A DNA stretch of 64,000 nucleotides from Saccharibacillus soli (lineage in GTDB: Bacteria; Bacillota; Bacilli; Paenibacillales; Paenibacillaceae), in contig NIOB01000007.1 of assembly GCA_002189105.1 (NCBI GenBank), forward strand, positions 62,001-126,000, read 5' to 3'. The notes below the pieces were generated by a model. It worked only from the letters and a program-made list of their open reading frames with translations. It was not told the DNA's origin and ran no database searches. The position numbers were made by a program, and so were the translations under genes. The first letter of the stretch is position 1, and every line of letters begins with the position of its first letter. Below are positions 53,536-62,227 of the stretch, one piece after another.

Positions 53536-53593
53536 AACGAATCGTCGAGCAGTGCGGAGGATCAACATCCGGCTGGGAGGCGGTTCGTTTTTA
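53536..53593 (+). terminator. Possible terminator
   Basis: AACGAATCG (53536-53544) and CGGTTCGTT (53581-53589) form a near-perfect outer stem ending in TTTTT. The loop is long with inner GGA/TCC pairing. The remaining 53475-53789 gap holds only the fur control region. Confidence 0.4.
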
Positions 53594-53691
53594 CGTAAAA
53601 CGGAGAAGATGGAAACGGAAAAATAGAGGGTTCTTTTGAAGGAATGTGATAAAAATCTTTGCGAATTCTCATGATTTGCGTTATTATTAAA

Positions 53692-53706
53692 TTATAATCA
53701 TTCTAA
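53692..53706. promoter_or_regulatory. PerR/Fur-type box upstream of fur
   Basis: TTATAATCATTCTAA matches the PerR box TTATAATnATTATAA at 13 of 14 defined positions. It matches the Fur 7-1-7 core TGATAATnATTATCA less well. It contains a TATAAT at 53693-53698, so binding would cover a likely -10 element. Confidence 0.65.
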
Positions 53707-53789
53707 ATAAAGAGTGCCGCATATAGAACACGGGGAATTAGGCGAACTGGGAAAAGACAGCGTAGAAGTTCAAAGGAGGTTCGAGAATC

Positions 53790-54269
53790 TTGATTAGTGT
53801 AGAAGAACAACTTAAATCGATGAAGCAGCAGATGATCGCTAAAGGTTATAAATCGACCGTTCAACGTGAAGCTACCATGCGTGTATTGCTGGAGCATGAG
53901 CGTGACCATATGAGTGCAGAAGACGTCTATATGCGGGTGAAGGAACGTTTTCCGGAGATTGGGCTGGCTACCGTGTATCGGACATTGGAGCTGCTCACCG
54001 ACCTGCATCTGGTGGAGAAAATGAATTTCGGAGACGGGGTAGCCCGCTTCGATCTTCGCACGGAGGGACATATGCACATGCACCATCATATGATCTGCTC
54101 GATCTGCGGAGAAGTGGAAGAGATTCAAGATGATTGGTTGACGGAGTTGGAGCAGCGGGTGCAGCAGGAATATGGCTTCAACGTTTCCGATCATCGTCTG
54201 GACTTTATTGGCACCTTCTCCTCCTGCAAGCATGGTGACTGCCGCCGTCACTGCGAGAACGCCTCATAA
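53790..54269 (+). CDS. fur: Ferric uptake regulator Fur
   Basis: A 159-aa Fe-responsive repressor that closely follows B. subtilis Fur: the winged helix STVQREATMRVLLEHE, then EIGLATVYRTLELL, and GDGVARFDLR in the hinge. Sensory histidines lie in HMHMHHH. The structural Zn site has Cys103/Cys106 and later Cys146 with Cys151 or Cys155. The TTG start at 53790 follows AAAGGAGG. A PerR-like box lies 84 bases upstream, and in B. subtilis fur belongs to the PerR regulon, so control by peroxide or by Fur itself is likely. A strong terminator follows. Confidence 0.93.
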   Translation: MISVEEQLKSMKQQMIAKGYKSTVQREATMRVLLEHERDHMSAEDVYMRVKERFPEIGLATVYRTLELLTDLHLVEKMNFGDGVARFDLRTEGHMHMHHHMICSICGEVEEIQDDWLTELEQRVQQEYGFNVSDHRLDFIGTFSSCKHGDCRRHCENAS

Positions 54270-54315
54270 GTCAGGATGAATGTACAAGGAATAATAAGTT
54301 CATAAGAAGATCACC

Positions 54316-54343
54316 AGAGACCGCTTGATGCGGTCTCTTTTTG
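54316..54343 (+). terminator. Terminator of fur
   Basis: AGAGACCGC (54316-54324) pairs with GCGGTCTCT (54330-54338), followed by T. Confidence 0.9.
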
Positions 54344-54371
54344 TGTTAGAGCTATCACGTGAAGAAGGACA

Positions 54372-54418
54372 TTGACAATATGTATAAGATTGCATACATT
54401 TGTATACATAGGTATACA
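54372..54418 (+). promoter_or_regulatory. Promoter with overlapping TGTATAC-type operators
   Basis: TTGACA (54372-54377), spacer 17, TACATT (54395-54400). ATGTAT/ATACAT (54380-54385, 54394-54399) flank the spacer. A second inverted repeat TGTATAC-N4-GTATACA lies at 54401-54418. Both would be covered by a dimeric repressor of the ABC operon. Confidence 0.7.
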
Positions 54419-54447
54419 TAAAATCAAGCCGTAAGGAGGAATCTGTA

Positions 54448-54858
54448 ATGAGAGAAGATGCAGAAGGTGGCCGGCGCGGGAAAAGTGAGGTGTCACGCGG
54501 CGAAGGAGGAGCACAGACCTTCCGCAGAGGGCGTGCCCTGCATTTCCTGGAACGTCTGGAATTGCGCCGTCGTACCTTGGCTGTGCAATTGGAAGAGAAT
54601 GTGCTGGAAGCGATTCATCCCGTAATTGCTGGGGAGCTGAAGGCGGTGGACGCGATCATGCAGGAATTTATTCAGGTCTTTGAACTGCATGAGGGATCAT
54701 CCTGCTCGGGTCGTGGTCATGGGCGGAGCAGGCGGCATGAAGCGCATGAATCTGAAGAAACGGCACATGGAGAAGCAGCGGCGGAGAACACGCACAACTT
54801 CTCTTCGCTAGATCCAGTGGAATCTCCTACACCTGCGGAACATGGGGAGAGAAGCTGA
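54448..54858 (+). CDS. Unknown protein leading the ABC exporter operon, 136 aa
   Basis: Family not recognised. A central helical region (about 28-75, FRRGRALHFLERLELRR and then VLEAIHPVIAGELKAVDAI) is flanked by charged, disordered ends rich in His/Glu/Gly. There is no membrane segment. It could regulate or bind the exporter. AAGGAGG precedes the ATG. Its stop overlaps the ATPase start by one base (TGATG), so translation is coupled. The promoter and operators sit immediately upstream, making this the first gene of the exporter operon. Confidence 0.75.
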   Translation: MREDAEGGRRGKSEVSRGEGGAQTFRRGRALHFLERLELRRRTLAVQLEENVLEAIHPVIAGELKAVDAIMQEFIQVFELHEGSSCSGRGHGRSRRHEAHESEETAHGEAAAENTHNFSSLDPVESPTPAEHGERS

Positions 54859-56597
54859 TGGGGCGATTAGCCAGGTATCTGAAACCCTATTGGCTGCCCG
54901 CGCTGCTGGCTCCTCTGTTCATGGTGCTGGAAGTCATCATGGATTTGATGCAGCCCAGGCTGCTTCAGCACATTGTCGATAATGGTATCGCTGCGGGAGA
55001 TGCCGACGTCATCCGCCGCACCGGTCTGCTGATGCTGGGTGCTGCGCTGCTTGGCGTTATTGGAGGCGTAGGCTGCACCATTTTCTCCAGCATCGCTTCC
55101 CAGAACTTTGGCCGCGATCTGCGAGCCGCTCTGTTCGAGAAGACGCAATCCCTGTCTTTTCGCAATCTGGATCGGCTGCCTACGGGAACACTGATTACAC
55201 GGATTACCAATGATGTGACGCAGCTTCAGACCTTCGTTCAGATGCTGCTGCGTATGTTTGTCCGTTCGCCCATGCTTATTATCGGCAGCCTGGTGATGGC
55301 GATCTCTATCAATGCCAAGCTTACGATCATTCTGGCTGTATCCGTGCCGCTGCTGCTGGTGTTCGTCTTCTTTCTGGTGCGCTTTTCACTTCCGATGTTC
55401 GCTGGTGTGCAGAAGCGGCTGGATCGGGTGAATGGCCGGCTTCAGGAAAACTTAAACGGGATTCGCGTGGTTAAGGCGTTTGTACGCTCGGATTATGAAG
55501 AAGAGCGCTTTGGCGAAGTCAATCGGGATTACACGTCCATCATGACACGGGGAATGCGGATCATGTCGCTGAACATGCCGGTGATGACCCTGATCCTCAA
55601 TCTAAGTGTCGTAGCGGTACTGTGGTACGGCGGGGCACTTAATCGATCCGGTGAACTGGCGGTAGGAGAGCTGGTGGCTTACATCAATTATGTGACCCAA
55701 CTGTTGTTCTCCATGCTTGCGGTGGGGATGATCCTGACTTTTGTATCCAGAGCCAAAGCCTCGGCGGATCGAGTCAACGAGGTGTTCGAGGAACGCCCGG
55801 ATATTGAAAATTCGCTTCATGCGCAGACCTCATGGATCGGGCAGGGACGGATTGACTTTGAGCAGGTTTCCTTCGGCTATGGAGGTCCAGACGGAGAGCT
55901 TGCGCTTCAAGATCTCTCCTTCAGCCTGCTCCCGGGACAGACACTGGGCATCTTGGGCGCGACCGGTTCGGGTAAGACATCACTGGTCAGCCTGATTCCT
56001 CGTCTGTACGATCCACGTTCTGGTGTGGTTCGCCTTGATGGTAGGGATGTATCAGAGCTGGAACTGTCTACTCTGCGCAAGCAGGTCGGCGTTGTGCTCC
56101 AGGAAGCCAATTTGTTCAGCGGAACGATTGCCGACAATATCCGTTTTGGACACCCGAATGCTTCGGGGGATGAGGTGCGCTGGGCGGCTGCCGCAGCTCA
56201 GGCGCATGAATTTATCGAACGGATGCCGGAAGGCTATCAGACCCGTCTTGGGCAAAAAGGCGTTAATCTGTCCGGCGGCCAGAAGCAGCGCATCGCCATC
56301 GCCCGGGCACTGCTGATGCGTCCGGCTGTGCTGATCCTTGATGACAGTACCAGTGCGGTCGATCTCACCACAGAGGCCCGGATTCGAGCGGCACTGGAAC
56401 TTGAAATGACAGGAACCACCAAGCTTATCATTGCGCAGCGGATCTCGGCCGTACGCGGTGCCGACCTGATTCTGGTCATGGATCGCGGAAAGATTGCGGC
56501 GCTTGGCACACATGAAGAGTTAATGGAACATAGCGAGATCTACCGCGATATTCGGCGTTCCCAGGAGCGGAAAGGGGAGGAGGAAGCCTATGCCTAG
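54858..56597 (+). CDS. ABC exporter subunit, degenerate catalytic site (BmrC/YfiB-like)
   Basis: A 579-aa half-transporter with six TMs (1-310) and an NBD. Walker A is GATGSGKTS and the signature is [13 protein letters not shown]. Walker B continues as LILDDSTSAVD (Asp replaces the catalytic Glu) and the switch is IIAQRISAV (Gln replaces the H-loop His). These changes are the hallmark of the non-catalytic NBD in heterodimeric exporters such as BmrCD or LmrCD. It overlaps the next half-transporter gene by 8 bases and the preceding unknown gene by 1 base. Confidence 0.94.
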   Translation: MGRLARYLKPYWLPALLAPLFMVLEVIMDLMQPRLLQHIVDNGIAAGDADVIRRTGLLMLGAALLGVIGGVGCTIFSSIASQNFGRDLRAALFEKTQSLSFRNLDRLPTGTLITRITNDVTQLQTFVQMLLRMFVRSPMLIIGSLVMAISINAKLTIILAVSVPLLLVFVFFLVRFSLPMFAGVQKRLDRVNGRLQENLNGIRVVKAFVRSDYEEERFGEVNRDYTSIMTRGMRIMSLNMPVMTLILNLSVVAVLWYGGALNRSGELAVGELVAYINYVTQLLFSMLAVGMILTFVSRAKASADRVNEVFEERPDIENSLHAQTSWIGQGRIDFEQVSFGYGGPDGELALQDLSFSLLPGQTLGILGATGSGKTSLVSLIPRLYDPRSGVVRLDGRDVSELELSTLRKQVGVVLQEANLFSGTIADNIRFGHPNASGDEVRWAAAAAQAHEFIERMPEGYQTRLGQKGVNLSGGQKQRIAIARALLMRPAVLILDDSTSAVDLTTEARIRAALELEMTGTTKLIIAQRISAVRGADLILVMDRGKIAALGTHEELMEHSEIYRDIRRSQERKGEEEAYA

Positions 56598-58476
56598 ACA
56601 ATCCAATGAAGCGGATCGGGGTCAACAGACTGCATCCGAGCCAAGCAAGGCTTCCGGAGGCCTGACCATGCCCGGCCCTGGAGGGGCAGCAAGGGGGATG
56701 CCTCGTGCCAAGGAACGGGCACAGAATACCGGTGCCACCGTTCGCCGCCTATGGGCCTATCTCAATCGTCAGCGAGCTGGACTGATTCTCGTCTATATCC
56801 TGACCATTCTGGCGGCCCTGGTCACGATGGTCACGCCCTATCTGCTGGGGGTGGCGATTGACCGCTTCATTACCCCTGGACATCTGGAAGGATTGGGATC
56901 GCTCTGCCTGCTGCTGCTTGGTCTGTATGCAGTTGGTGCCGTCGCTTCCTGGCTTCAGGCCTACGTCATGACCGGCGTGGCTCAACGTATGCTGCAATCG
57001 CTGCGCGGCGATCTGTTCCGCAAGTATCAGCTCCTTCCGGTGTCCTTCTTTGACACGCGTACGCATGGGGAACTGATGAGCCGGAATACCAATGACATCG
57101 AAAATGTGTCCAATGGCCTCAATCAGACCGTTACCCAGATGCTGACCAGCCTCATCGTCGTCATCGGTTCATTGATTTTTATGCTGCGGCTGAATATCTG
57201 GCTGACGCTGGTGAGTCTGATTACCATCCCACTGGTGATGCTGGCTACCCGAATGATTGCAGGCGTAACGCGCCGCAGCTTCAAGCAGCAGCAGGAACAG
57301 CTGGGAGCGCTGAATGGCCTGATTGAAGAGTCGGTCGGTGGACTGCGCACGGTACAGATCTTCCGCCGTGAACAGGCAATGAAAGCCCAGTTCGACGGGA
57401 TTAACGTCGAGCTGAACCGGGCGGCAGTTCGGGCGCAGATTGTATCGGGACTGGTAGGACCCGTCATGAATATGCTGAATAATATCAGCTTCGCCCTGAT
57501 CGCAGCCATTGGGGGTTGGATGGTCTGGAATGGCTGGACAAGCGTGGGCATCATCGTAAGCTTCCTGAATTATTCGCGTCAGTTCGGCAGGCCGATCAGC
57601 GATTTGGCCAATCAATACAATCTGATTCAGTCAGGCGTTGCAGGCGCCGAGCGGGTATTTGAAATTCTGGATCTCGACACTGAGTTTGAGGCGCAGGGTC
57701 GTCCGCTGAATGGGCAATCCGTGCGCGGGGCTGTCGAGTTTAACCAGGTGGCGTTCGCCTATAAACCCGAGCGTCCGATTCTCCAGGATGTGTCCTTCCG
57801 GGCAGAACCAGGGCAGAAAGTCGCCCTGGTTGGCCCAACCGGCGCAGGTAAAACAACAATTGTTAATCTGCTGACCAGATTCTATGAGATTTCGTCCGGA
57901 AGTATTGCGATTGACGGGCGGGATATTCGGGAGCTGGATAAAAAGGATCTGCGCCGCAGCGTAGGAATGGTGCTTCAGGACGCTTACGTCTTCGCGGGCA
58001 CGATTCGGGAAAATATCCGCTACGGCAGGCTGGAAGCTTCCGATGCGGAAGTGGAACATGCCGCAGAACTGGCTAATGCGGATGCGTTCATTCAGGCACT
58101 GCCCAGAGGTTATGACACGCTGCTTACGATGGGAGGAAGCAACCTCAGTCACGGTCAGCGTCAGCTGTTGACGATTGCTCGGGCAGTCCTGGCTGATCCG
58201 GCGATTCTAATTCTCGACGAAGCGACCAGCAGTATTGATACGCGTACGGAGATGCACATTCAGAGTGCCATGCGAACACTGATGAAGGGGCGAACCAGCT
58301 TTGTGATCGCTCATCGGCTCAGTACGATTCAGGACGCCGATCTGATCTTGTTCATGAATGGCGGGCGCCTCGCGGAGCAGGGAACACATGAACAGCTGCT
58401 GGAGGCACGCGGAGCCTATTATCAGCTGTATCAGAGCCAATTTCACGGGAATGACATTGAAGAACTGGCAAATTGA
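56590..58476 (+). CDS. ABC exporter subunit, catalytic (BmrD/YfiC-like)
   Basis: A 628-aa half-transporter. A disordered N-terminal extension of about 45 residues (rich in Gly/Pro) precedes six TMs. The NBD has Walker A GPTGAGKTT, Walker B ILDEATSSID with the Glu intact, and H-loop VIAHRLST. The signature is LSHGQRQ, so its Gly2 is replaced by His; that deviant motif faces the degenerate Walker A/B site of the partner, exactly as expected. The two proteins should form one exporter with one active and one inactive ATP site. Probable substrates are hydrophobic drugs (inference). Confidence 0.94.
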   Translation: MPRQSNEADRGQQTASEPSKASGGLTMPGPGGAARGMPRAKERAQNTGATVRRLWAYLNRQRAGLILVYILTILAALVTMVTPYLLGVAIDRFITPGHLEGLGSLCLLLLGLYAVGAVASWLQAYVMTGVAQRMLQSLRGDLFRKYQLLPVSFFDTRTHGELMSRNTNDIENVSNGLNQTVTQMLTSLIVVIGSLIFMLRLNIWLTLVSLITIPLVMLATRMIAGVTRRSFKQQQEQLGALNGLIEESVGGLRTVQIFRREQAMKAQFDGINVELNRAAVRAQIVSGLVGPVMNMLNNISFALIAAIGGWMVWNGWTSVGIIVSFLNYSRQFGRPISDLANQYNLIQSGVAGAERVFEILDLDTEFEAQGRPLNGQSVRGAVEFNQVAFAYKPERPILQDVSFRAEPGQKVALVGPTGAGKTTIVNLLTRFYEISSGSIAIDGRDIRELDKKDLRRSVGMVLQDAYVFAGTIRENIRYGRLEASDAEVEHAAELANADAFIQALPRGYDTLLTMGGSNLSHGQRQLLTIARAVLADPAILILDEATSSIDTRTEMHIQSAMRTLMKGRTSFVIAHRLSTIQDADLILFMNGGRLAEQGTHEQLLEARGAYYQLYQSQFHGNDIEELAN

Positions 58477-58715
58477 AGAAAGATAATGACGACCGTTTGA
58501 GACAATCAGACGAAAGGTTTGGCCAGCACGGATAGCAATTATGTCAAAACCGTCACAAGACGCCGAGCCGCTTTTGTGTTATATTTATTCAAATATTATC
58601 CTTCCGCTGCTTTCAAACGGAGTTTTGGAGTGTAAGCGGAAAGAGTCCTATCATTCGGTGGAAGGTTGTGTCGTCAGAAGAACCATACATGATCGATAAA
58701 AAGGAGGATGTACGC

Positions 58716-59177
58716 ATGCAAATCATTATGTGTACGGAAGAACACAAAGATCGGTTGACTGAAATTTGGATGATGTCGGTGCGTCGAACATTGTCCGATC
58801 TCGATCCAGGCAGTGTGGAGTTCTACGCTCGTCTGTTCCATGAGGAAATTGTGGAACGTCTGGAACTGTATGCAATGCAGAGCCGCTTCGGTGGGGAGCT
58901 GACCGGATTTATCGCCATGAATGGATCGAAAGTCGAATTGCTTGTAGTTCATCCTCATTATCAGGGACAGGGTATTGCGGGCATGCTGCTGGATCATGTG
59001 TCGCAGCGCGGTGAACTTGCTGTGGACGTGGGAGATCAGACGCCCGAAGTCTATGATTTTTATCAAAGTGTAGGTTTTGTCGAAGCGGGACGTTCGGAAG
59101 CAGGGGCATTTGGCCGTCCGGGAGCAACCGTTCATCTCATGCGTCCGGAACTGAACGCTCATTCCGACGTTTCCTGA
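58716..59177 (+). CDS. GNAT-family N-acetyltransferase (YjaB-like)
   Basis: A 153-aa acetyltransferase resembling E. coli YjaB. KVELLVVHPHYQGQGIAGMLL (about 70-90) is the beta-4 and CoA loop, and PEVYDFYQSVGFVEAGRSE is the C-terminal signature. I chose ATG 58716 because AAGGAGG (58701-58707) lies 8 bases upstream; an open frame from 58668 adds 16 residues. A very strong terminator follows. The 58477-58715 gap shows an A/T-rich promoter-like section near 58575-58605 but no clear pair of elements. Confidence 0.9.
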   Translation: MQIIMCTEEHKDRLTEIWMMSVRRTLSDLDPGSVEFYARLFHEEIVERLELYAMQSRFGGELTGFIAMNGSKVELLVVHPHYQGQGIAGMLLDHVSQRGELAVDVGDQTPEVYDFYQSVGFVEAGRSEAGAFGRPGATVHLMRPELNAHSDVS

Positions 59178-59251
59178 GTCTTTTTGAGGCTATTCAGTCT
59201 AAGAAGATCAAGAAAAAGACGACTTTTCAAGGAAATAATGCACCAAAATCA

Positions 59252-59292
59252 AAAGCGAAACCCTGATTATCCAGGGTTTCGCTTTCTTTTTT
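59252..59292 (+). terminator. Strong rho-independent terminator
   Basis: A 14-bp stem (59252-59265 with 59272-59285) followed by CTTTTTT. Confidence 0.92.
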
Positions 59293-59334
59293 CACAAAAT
59301 CTACATTTTTTTGAGCGTAGTATAAATTTCCATA

Positions 59335-59363
59335 TTGACAAGATATATAAAGAGGAGTACAGT
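59335..59363 (+). promoter_or_regulatory. Promoter of abrB
   Basis: TTGACA (59335-59340) and TACAGT (59358-59363), spacing 17. The expected start is near 59370. Confidence 0.7.
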
Positions 59364-59379
59364 GGAATCAAGCACAAAT

Positions 59380-59417
59380 TGTCGAATAATATCGAATAAC
59401 GACGATCTTTTGTCGAC
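59380..59417. promoter_or_regulatory. Spo0A boxes in the abrB leader
   Basis: TGTCGAA (59380-59386) is a perfect 0A box (TGnCGAA). TATCGAA (59390-59396) and TGTCGAC (59411-59417) each differ at one position. They lie just downstream of the promoter start, as 0A boxes do at B. subtilis abrB. Confidence 0.7.
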
Positions 59418-59452
59418 AACTATTATTTTAATCGAAATGGGGAATCATAGCA

Positions 59453-59716
59453 ATGAAAGCAACAGGTATCGTAAGACGCGTAGACGAACTCGGACGTGTG
59501 GTCATTCCGATTGAACTTCGTAGAACAATGGGCATCGACATCAAAGACGGACTGGAAATTTTCGTAGATGGCGAGCGCATCATCCTGAGAAAATACGCGC
59601 CAACTTGCATCTTCACTGGTGAAGCTGAAGACCTCGTATACTTCAAAGGCAAAATGGTTAGCAAAGCTGCAATTGAAGAACTGATCGAAATGTACCAAAA
59701 CTCCGAAGCCAAGTAA
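59453..59716 (+). CDS. abrB: AbrB-family transition-state regulator
   Basis: An 87-aa DNA-binding protein with the swapped-hairpin AbrB domain (1-50): GIVRRVDELGRVVIPIELRR, LEIFVDGERIILRKY, and a C-terminal dimer region from about 52 (CIFTGEAEDLVYFKG). It follows B. subtilis AbrB/Abh in length and sequence. It represses many post-exponential genes during growth. The ribosome site (GGGG) is modest. The promoter is followed by Spo0A-like boxes, so Spo0A~P should switch it off at the onset of sporulation or biofilm formation. A terminator follows at 59730-59768. Confidence 0.95.
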   Translation: MKATGIVRRVDELGRVVIPIELRRTMGIDIKDGLEIFVDGERIILRKYAPTCIFTGEAEDLVYFKGKMVSKAAIEELIEMYQNSEAK

Positions 59717-59729
59717 GGCGTTCACATAG

Positions 59730-59768
59730 AACCCGCTGTTCCTGTTCCACAGGAGCAAGCGGGTTTTT
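59730..59768 (+). terminator. Terminator of abrB
   Basis: AACCCGCT (59730-59737) pairs with AGCGGGTT (59758-59765), with inner CCTGT/ACAGG, followed by six T. Confidence 0.9.
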
Positions 59769-59918
59769 TGTATGTTTTGGGGTTGAGGTCGGATCATGTC
59801 ATATGCCTTAGCGAAAAAGGTCGCTTTCTTGATCGAAAAAAGACGAAAAAACAAAGCAATCTGTAGAGCTGTTCTGTAGATGCTATACTGGGAGAACCAA
59901 AGTGAAGGAGGAGAGGCG

Positions 59919-60794
59919 ATGAATACCTCTTATGTTCGTTCTGCTGCCGATGAAGGGAATGAGCAGCAAGCCCGACATGAACTGCTGAAGGCGCTGCAAG
60001 GCATCCGTTTTTCCTCCATACCCCCAGAATCCCCAACCCTTGCGGCTCTGATTCCATCCATGCTGAGGTACATTGGAGATGTCGATTCAGCGCTGCGCGA
60101 TGAGTGGATCTATGGATCTTTTTCCCAATGGATTCAGGCGGGATGGCTGGAAGAGGATCAGCTGCGTCAAGTGATGGATGCAGTATTGAAAGGGGATGGA
60201 CTGTTTTTCCGCATAGGAGAACAAGAGACGGATTCCGTCTTCACCCGTTCGTTTTCGATGCTGCTGATTCCGCTGATTCTGTCCTCGGATCGCCGAAGCC
60301 CCTGGCTTCATGAGCAGGAGTGGCGGGCACTCTTCCATGCCGTACTGCGTGTATTGGACGAAGAACGGGATCTGCGCGGCTATGTGCCCGAAGAAGGACG
60401 CGGTTGGGCACATGCCGTCGCTCATACCGCCGATGCGCTGGAAGATCTGGCTCAATCCCCGCTAGCGGGTTCTGTGGAACGGCTGCATATGCTGGAAGGG
60501 ATTCGGCGGCGTCTGCTGGGCGCTGAACATGTATTTGTACATGATGAGGATGACCGCCTTGCTGCGGCAGCCGAGACCATTCTGACATTGGGGCAGTTGG
60601 AACAAGAGCCCATTGAAGCCTGGCTGGAACGGTTCGGAGAGGAGCCTGCACCGGAAGCCAAGCCATTCGCTGGCGAGGGTCGTATCAATGCCCGGTTGTT
60701 CCTCCAGCGGTTGGAGATTCGCTTATCCGTCTACCCACAGCAGGCCTCCATGGTCCAGCAGATTCATGCTTGTGCTGCCCAGCTGTTGATGTAA
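59919..60794 (+). CDS. DUF2785 family protein
   Basis: A 291-aa soluble helical protein with the DUF2785 signature YVPEEGRGWAHAVAHTADALEDLA (about residues 154-177) and the late LFLQRLEIRLS. The family's function is unknown; the helical array suggests binding rather than catalysis. GGAGGAG precedes ATG 59919; an in-frame start at 59880 is less likely. A hairpin at 60828-60865 ends it. Confidence 0.88.
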   Translation: MNTSYVRSAADEGNEQQARHELLKALQGIRFSSIPPESPTLAALIPSMLRYIGDVDSALRDEWIYGSFSQWIQAGWLEEDQLRQVMDAVLKGDGLFFRIGEQETDSVFTRSFSMLLIPLILSSDRRSPWLHEQEWRALFHAVLRVLDEERDLRGYVPEEGRGWAHAVAHTADALEDLAQSPLAGSVERLHMLEGIRRRLLGAEHVFVHDEDDRLAAAAETILTLGQLEQEPIEAWLERFGEEPAPEAKPFAGEGRINARLFLQRLEIRLSVYPQQASMVQQIHACAAQLLM

Positions 60795-60827
60795 AAGGCA
60801 GCGTGCAAACATCGATAAACCCAAACG

Positions 60828-60865
60828 AAGCAAAGAGGCTCCGCCGCGGCGAGGCCTCTTTGCTT
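60828..60865. terminator. Terminator hairpin
   Basis: AAGCAAAGAGGC (60828-60839) pairs with GCCTCTTTGCTT (60854-60865). It lies between the convergent DUF2785 gene and the 60994-61383 gene; the T-run is poor. Confidence 0.65.
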
Positions 60866-60993
60866 GCGTCGCTTACTCTTGGGAGCGCGACTCATGGGAA
60901 TGGCACAGAAGTGCACGCTGCTCAAAAGTCACATCCTGTTTAGGAATTATTGCAGCATAAATATTGAACATCTCTGCTTCAAGAATGGCGGAA

Positions 60994-61383
60994 TCAGCCG
61001 ATGCTGATGACATATTTCGCCCGGTCGTTGCTGAGGGCAAGGCGATCTTCACCCTTGTCGCTGATCTCCAGTTCGTTCAGGACAATCTCATACGTGTCAC
61101 CTGGCAGGGGAACCTGTTCGCCGTCGCCGTTGACGATATTACCCGATCCGCGCAGCAGCAGGGCACGCTCCAGATAATCATCAACCGGATTGTCCTGCGA
61201 ACGTTCGTCGATCTCCCGAAGCTCAAAATGAACGAGGTCGGTATCTTCATTTTCCGTTTTTTCAATGCTGAGAGTCTGTCCGGTTTTGCCATCAAGCCAC
61301 TCGGACAGTGCCTGAATATGCTTTTCCATCCTCTTCACCCTTTCTTCCGGCCAAGCTTGAAGCTTCGCCTGCATATTCTCCAT
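60994..61383 (-). CDS. Conserved hypothetical protein, 129 aa
   Basis: Family not recognised. A small acidic soluble protein with a helical N-terminus and a beta-rich C-terminal half (HFELREIDERS, EIVLNELEISDKGED). A GGAAGGG site precedes the ATG, with MQAKL (three residues later) as an alternative start. It lies 62 bases downstream of the TVP38-type membrane-protein gene in the same direction and may be co-transcribed with it. Confidence 0.7.
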   Translation of the reverse strand: MENMQAKLQAWPEERVKRMEKHIQALSEWLDGKTGQTLSIEKTENEDTDLVHFELREIDERSQDNPVDDYLERALLLRGSGNIVNGDGEQVPLPGDTYEIVLNELEISDKGEDRLALSNDRAKYVISIG

Positions 61384-61445
61384 TTACCCTTCCGGCACAT
61401 CGAACAAACGGGCTTGCCCGCCGCCTTGAACAACGATCCGAATCT

Positions 61446-62057
61446 TTATCGAGTACGAAAGCTCAGGCGGTAGACTCCGTAGACGATCAGCAGGAAGCCC
61501 GCATACAATCCCAGTGCAGCAAATGTTCCCGGCAGGTCGGTGAACAGGCTGCGGCCGATAAAAGCATAGACGAGCATCGCCGGGATCTTGCCCAATGCGG
61601 AAGCCGAGAAGTAGACGAGGGGGCGAATATTCAGAAAAGCCGGGTACAGATTGACGAGTGCCTGCGGAAGCAGAGGAATCAGACGTGCAGCCAGGATAAC
61701 GGCGAATGGCCTGCGCTCCATCAGCTTGCCGGCACGCTCAAGACCAGAAAAGCGTGCCAGCATGGCACGTCCCTGCTCTCGGAAAAATACACGAACCAGC
61801 ACATATTGCAGCAGCGAGGCGCCGGTAACGGCAAGCCAGGCAATGAGTGCCCCCAGAGCCGGTGCATAGAGGAATCCCAGGGAAGCAATAACTAATTTAT
61901 AAGGCAGCACAGGGAAAAAAGCGAATAAAAAAGCCAGTCCGAAGCCGGTGATTACCGGAAGCGAGACTTCCTGCATCAATGCCTGAAGGTCATGTCGATA
62001 GATCAGGATCGGGATTAGAGCGGCAGCATATAAGGTGAAAACGATCCATTTTTTCAT
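61446..62057 (-). CDS. TVP38/TMEM64 (DedA-superfamily) membrane protein
   Basis: A 203-aa polytopic membrane protein with about five hydrophobic segments. The conserved family region FAFFPVLPYKLVIASLG and ARLIPLLPQALVNLYPAF (with the re-entrant-loop prolines) lies centrally. Family members are lipid scramblases or undecaprenyl-phosphate/membrane-homeostasis proteins (DedA relatives). AAGGAG precedes the ATG. It is divergent from the double-GNAT gene. Confidence 0.88.
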   Translation of the reverse strand: MKKWIVFTLYAAALIPILIYRHDLQALMQEVSLPVITGFGLAFLFAFFPVLPYKLVIASLGFLYAPALGALIAWLAVTGASLLQYVLVRVFFREQGRAMLARFSGLERAGKLMERRPFAVILAARLIPLLPQALVNLYPAFLNIRPLVYFSASALGKIPAMLVYAFIGRSLFTDLPGTFAALGLYAGFLLIVYGVYRLSFRTR

Positions 62058-62227
62058 CCGGAAAGGCTCCTTCCCACCAACGAAGATACTTGTTGTACTC
62101 CGATTGTATGCGAAGCCCCTTTGGGAAGTCGAGTCTATCTGATGATAAGGCGTGGGGATTTTGCGGCTGTATCGGGATAAAAGGTATACTGAGCAAGCGA
62201 ACGTCTGGGAGGAAAAGGAGGAACATC

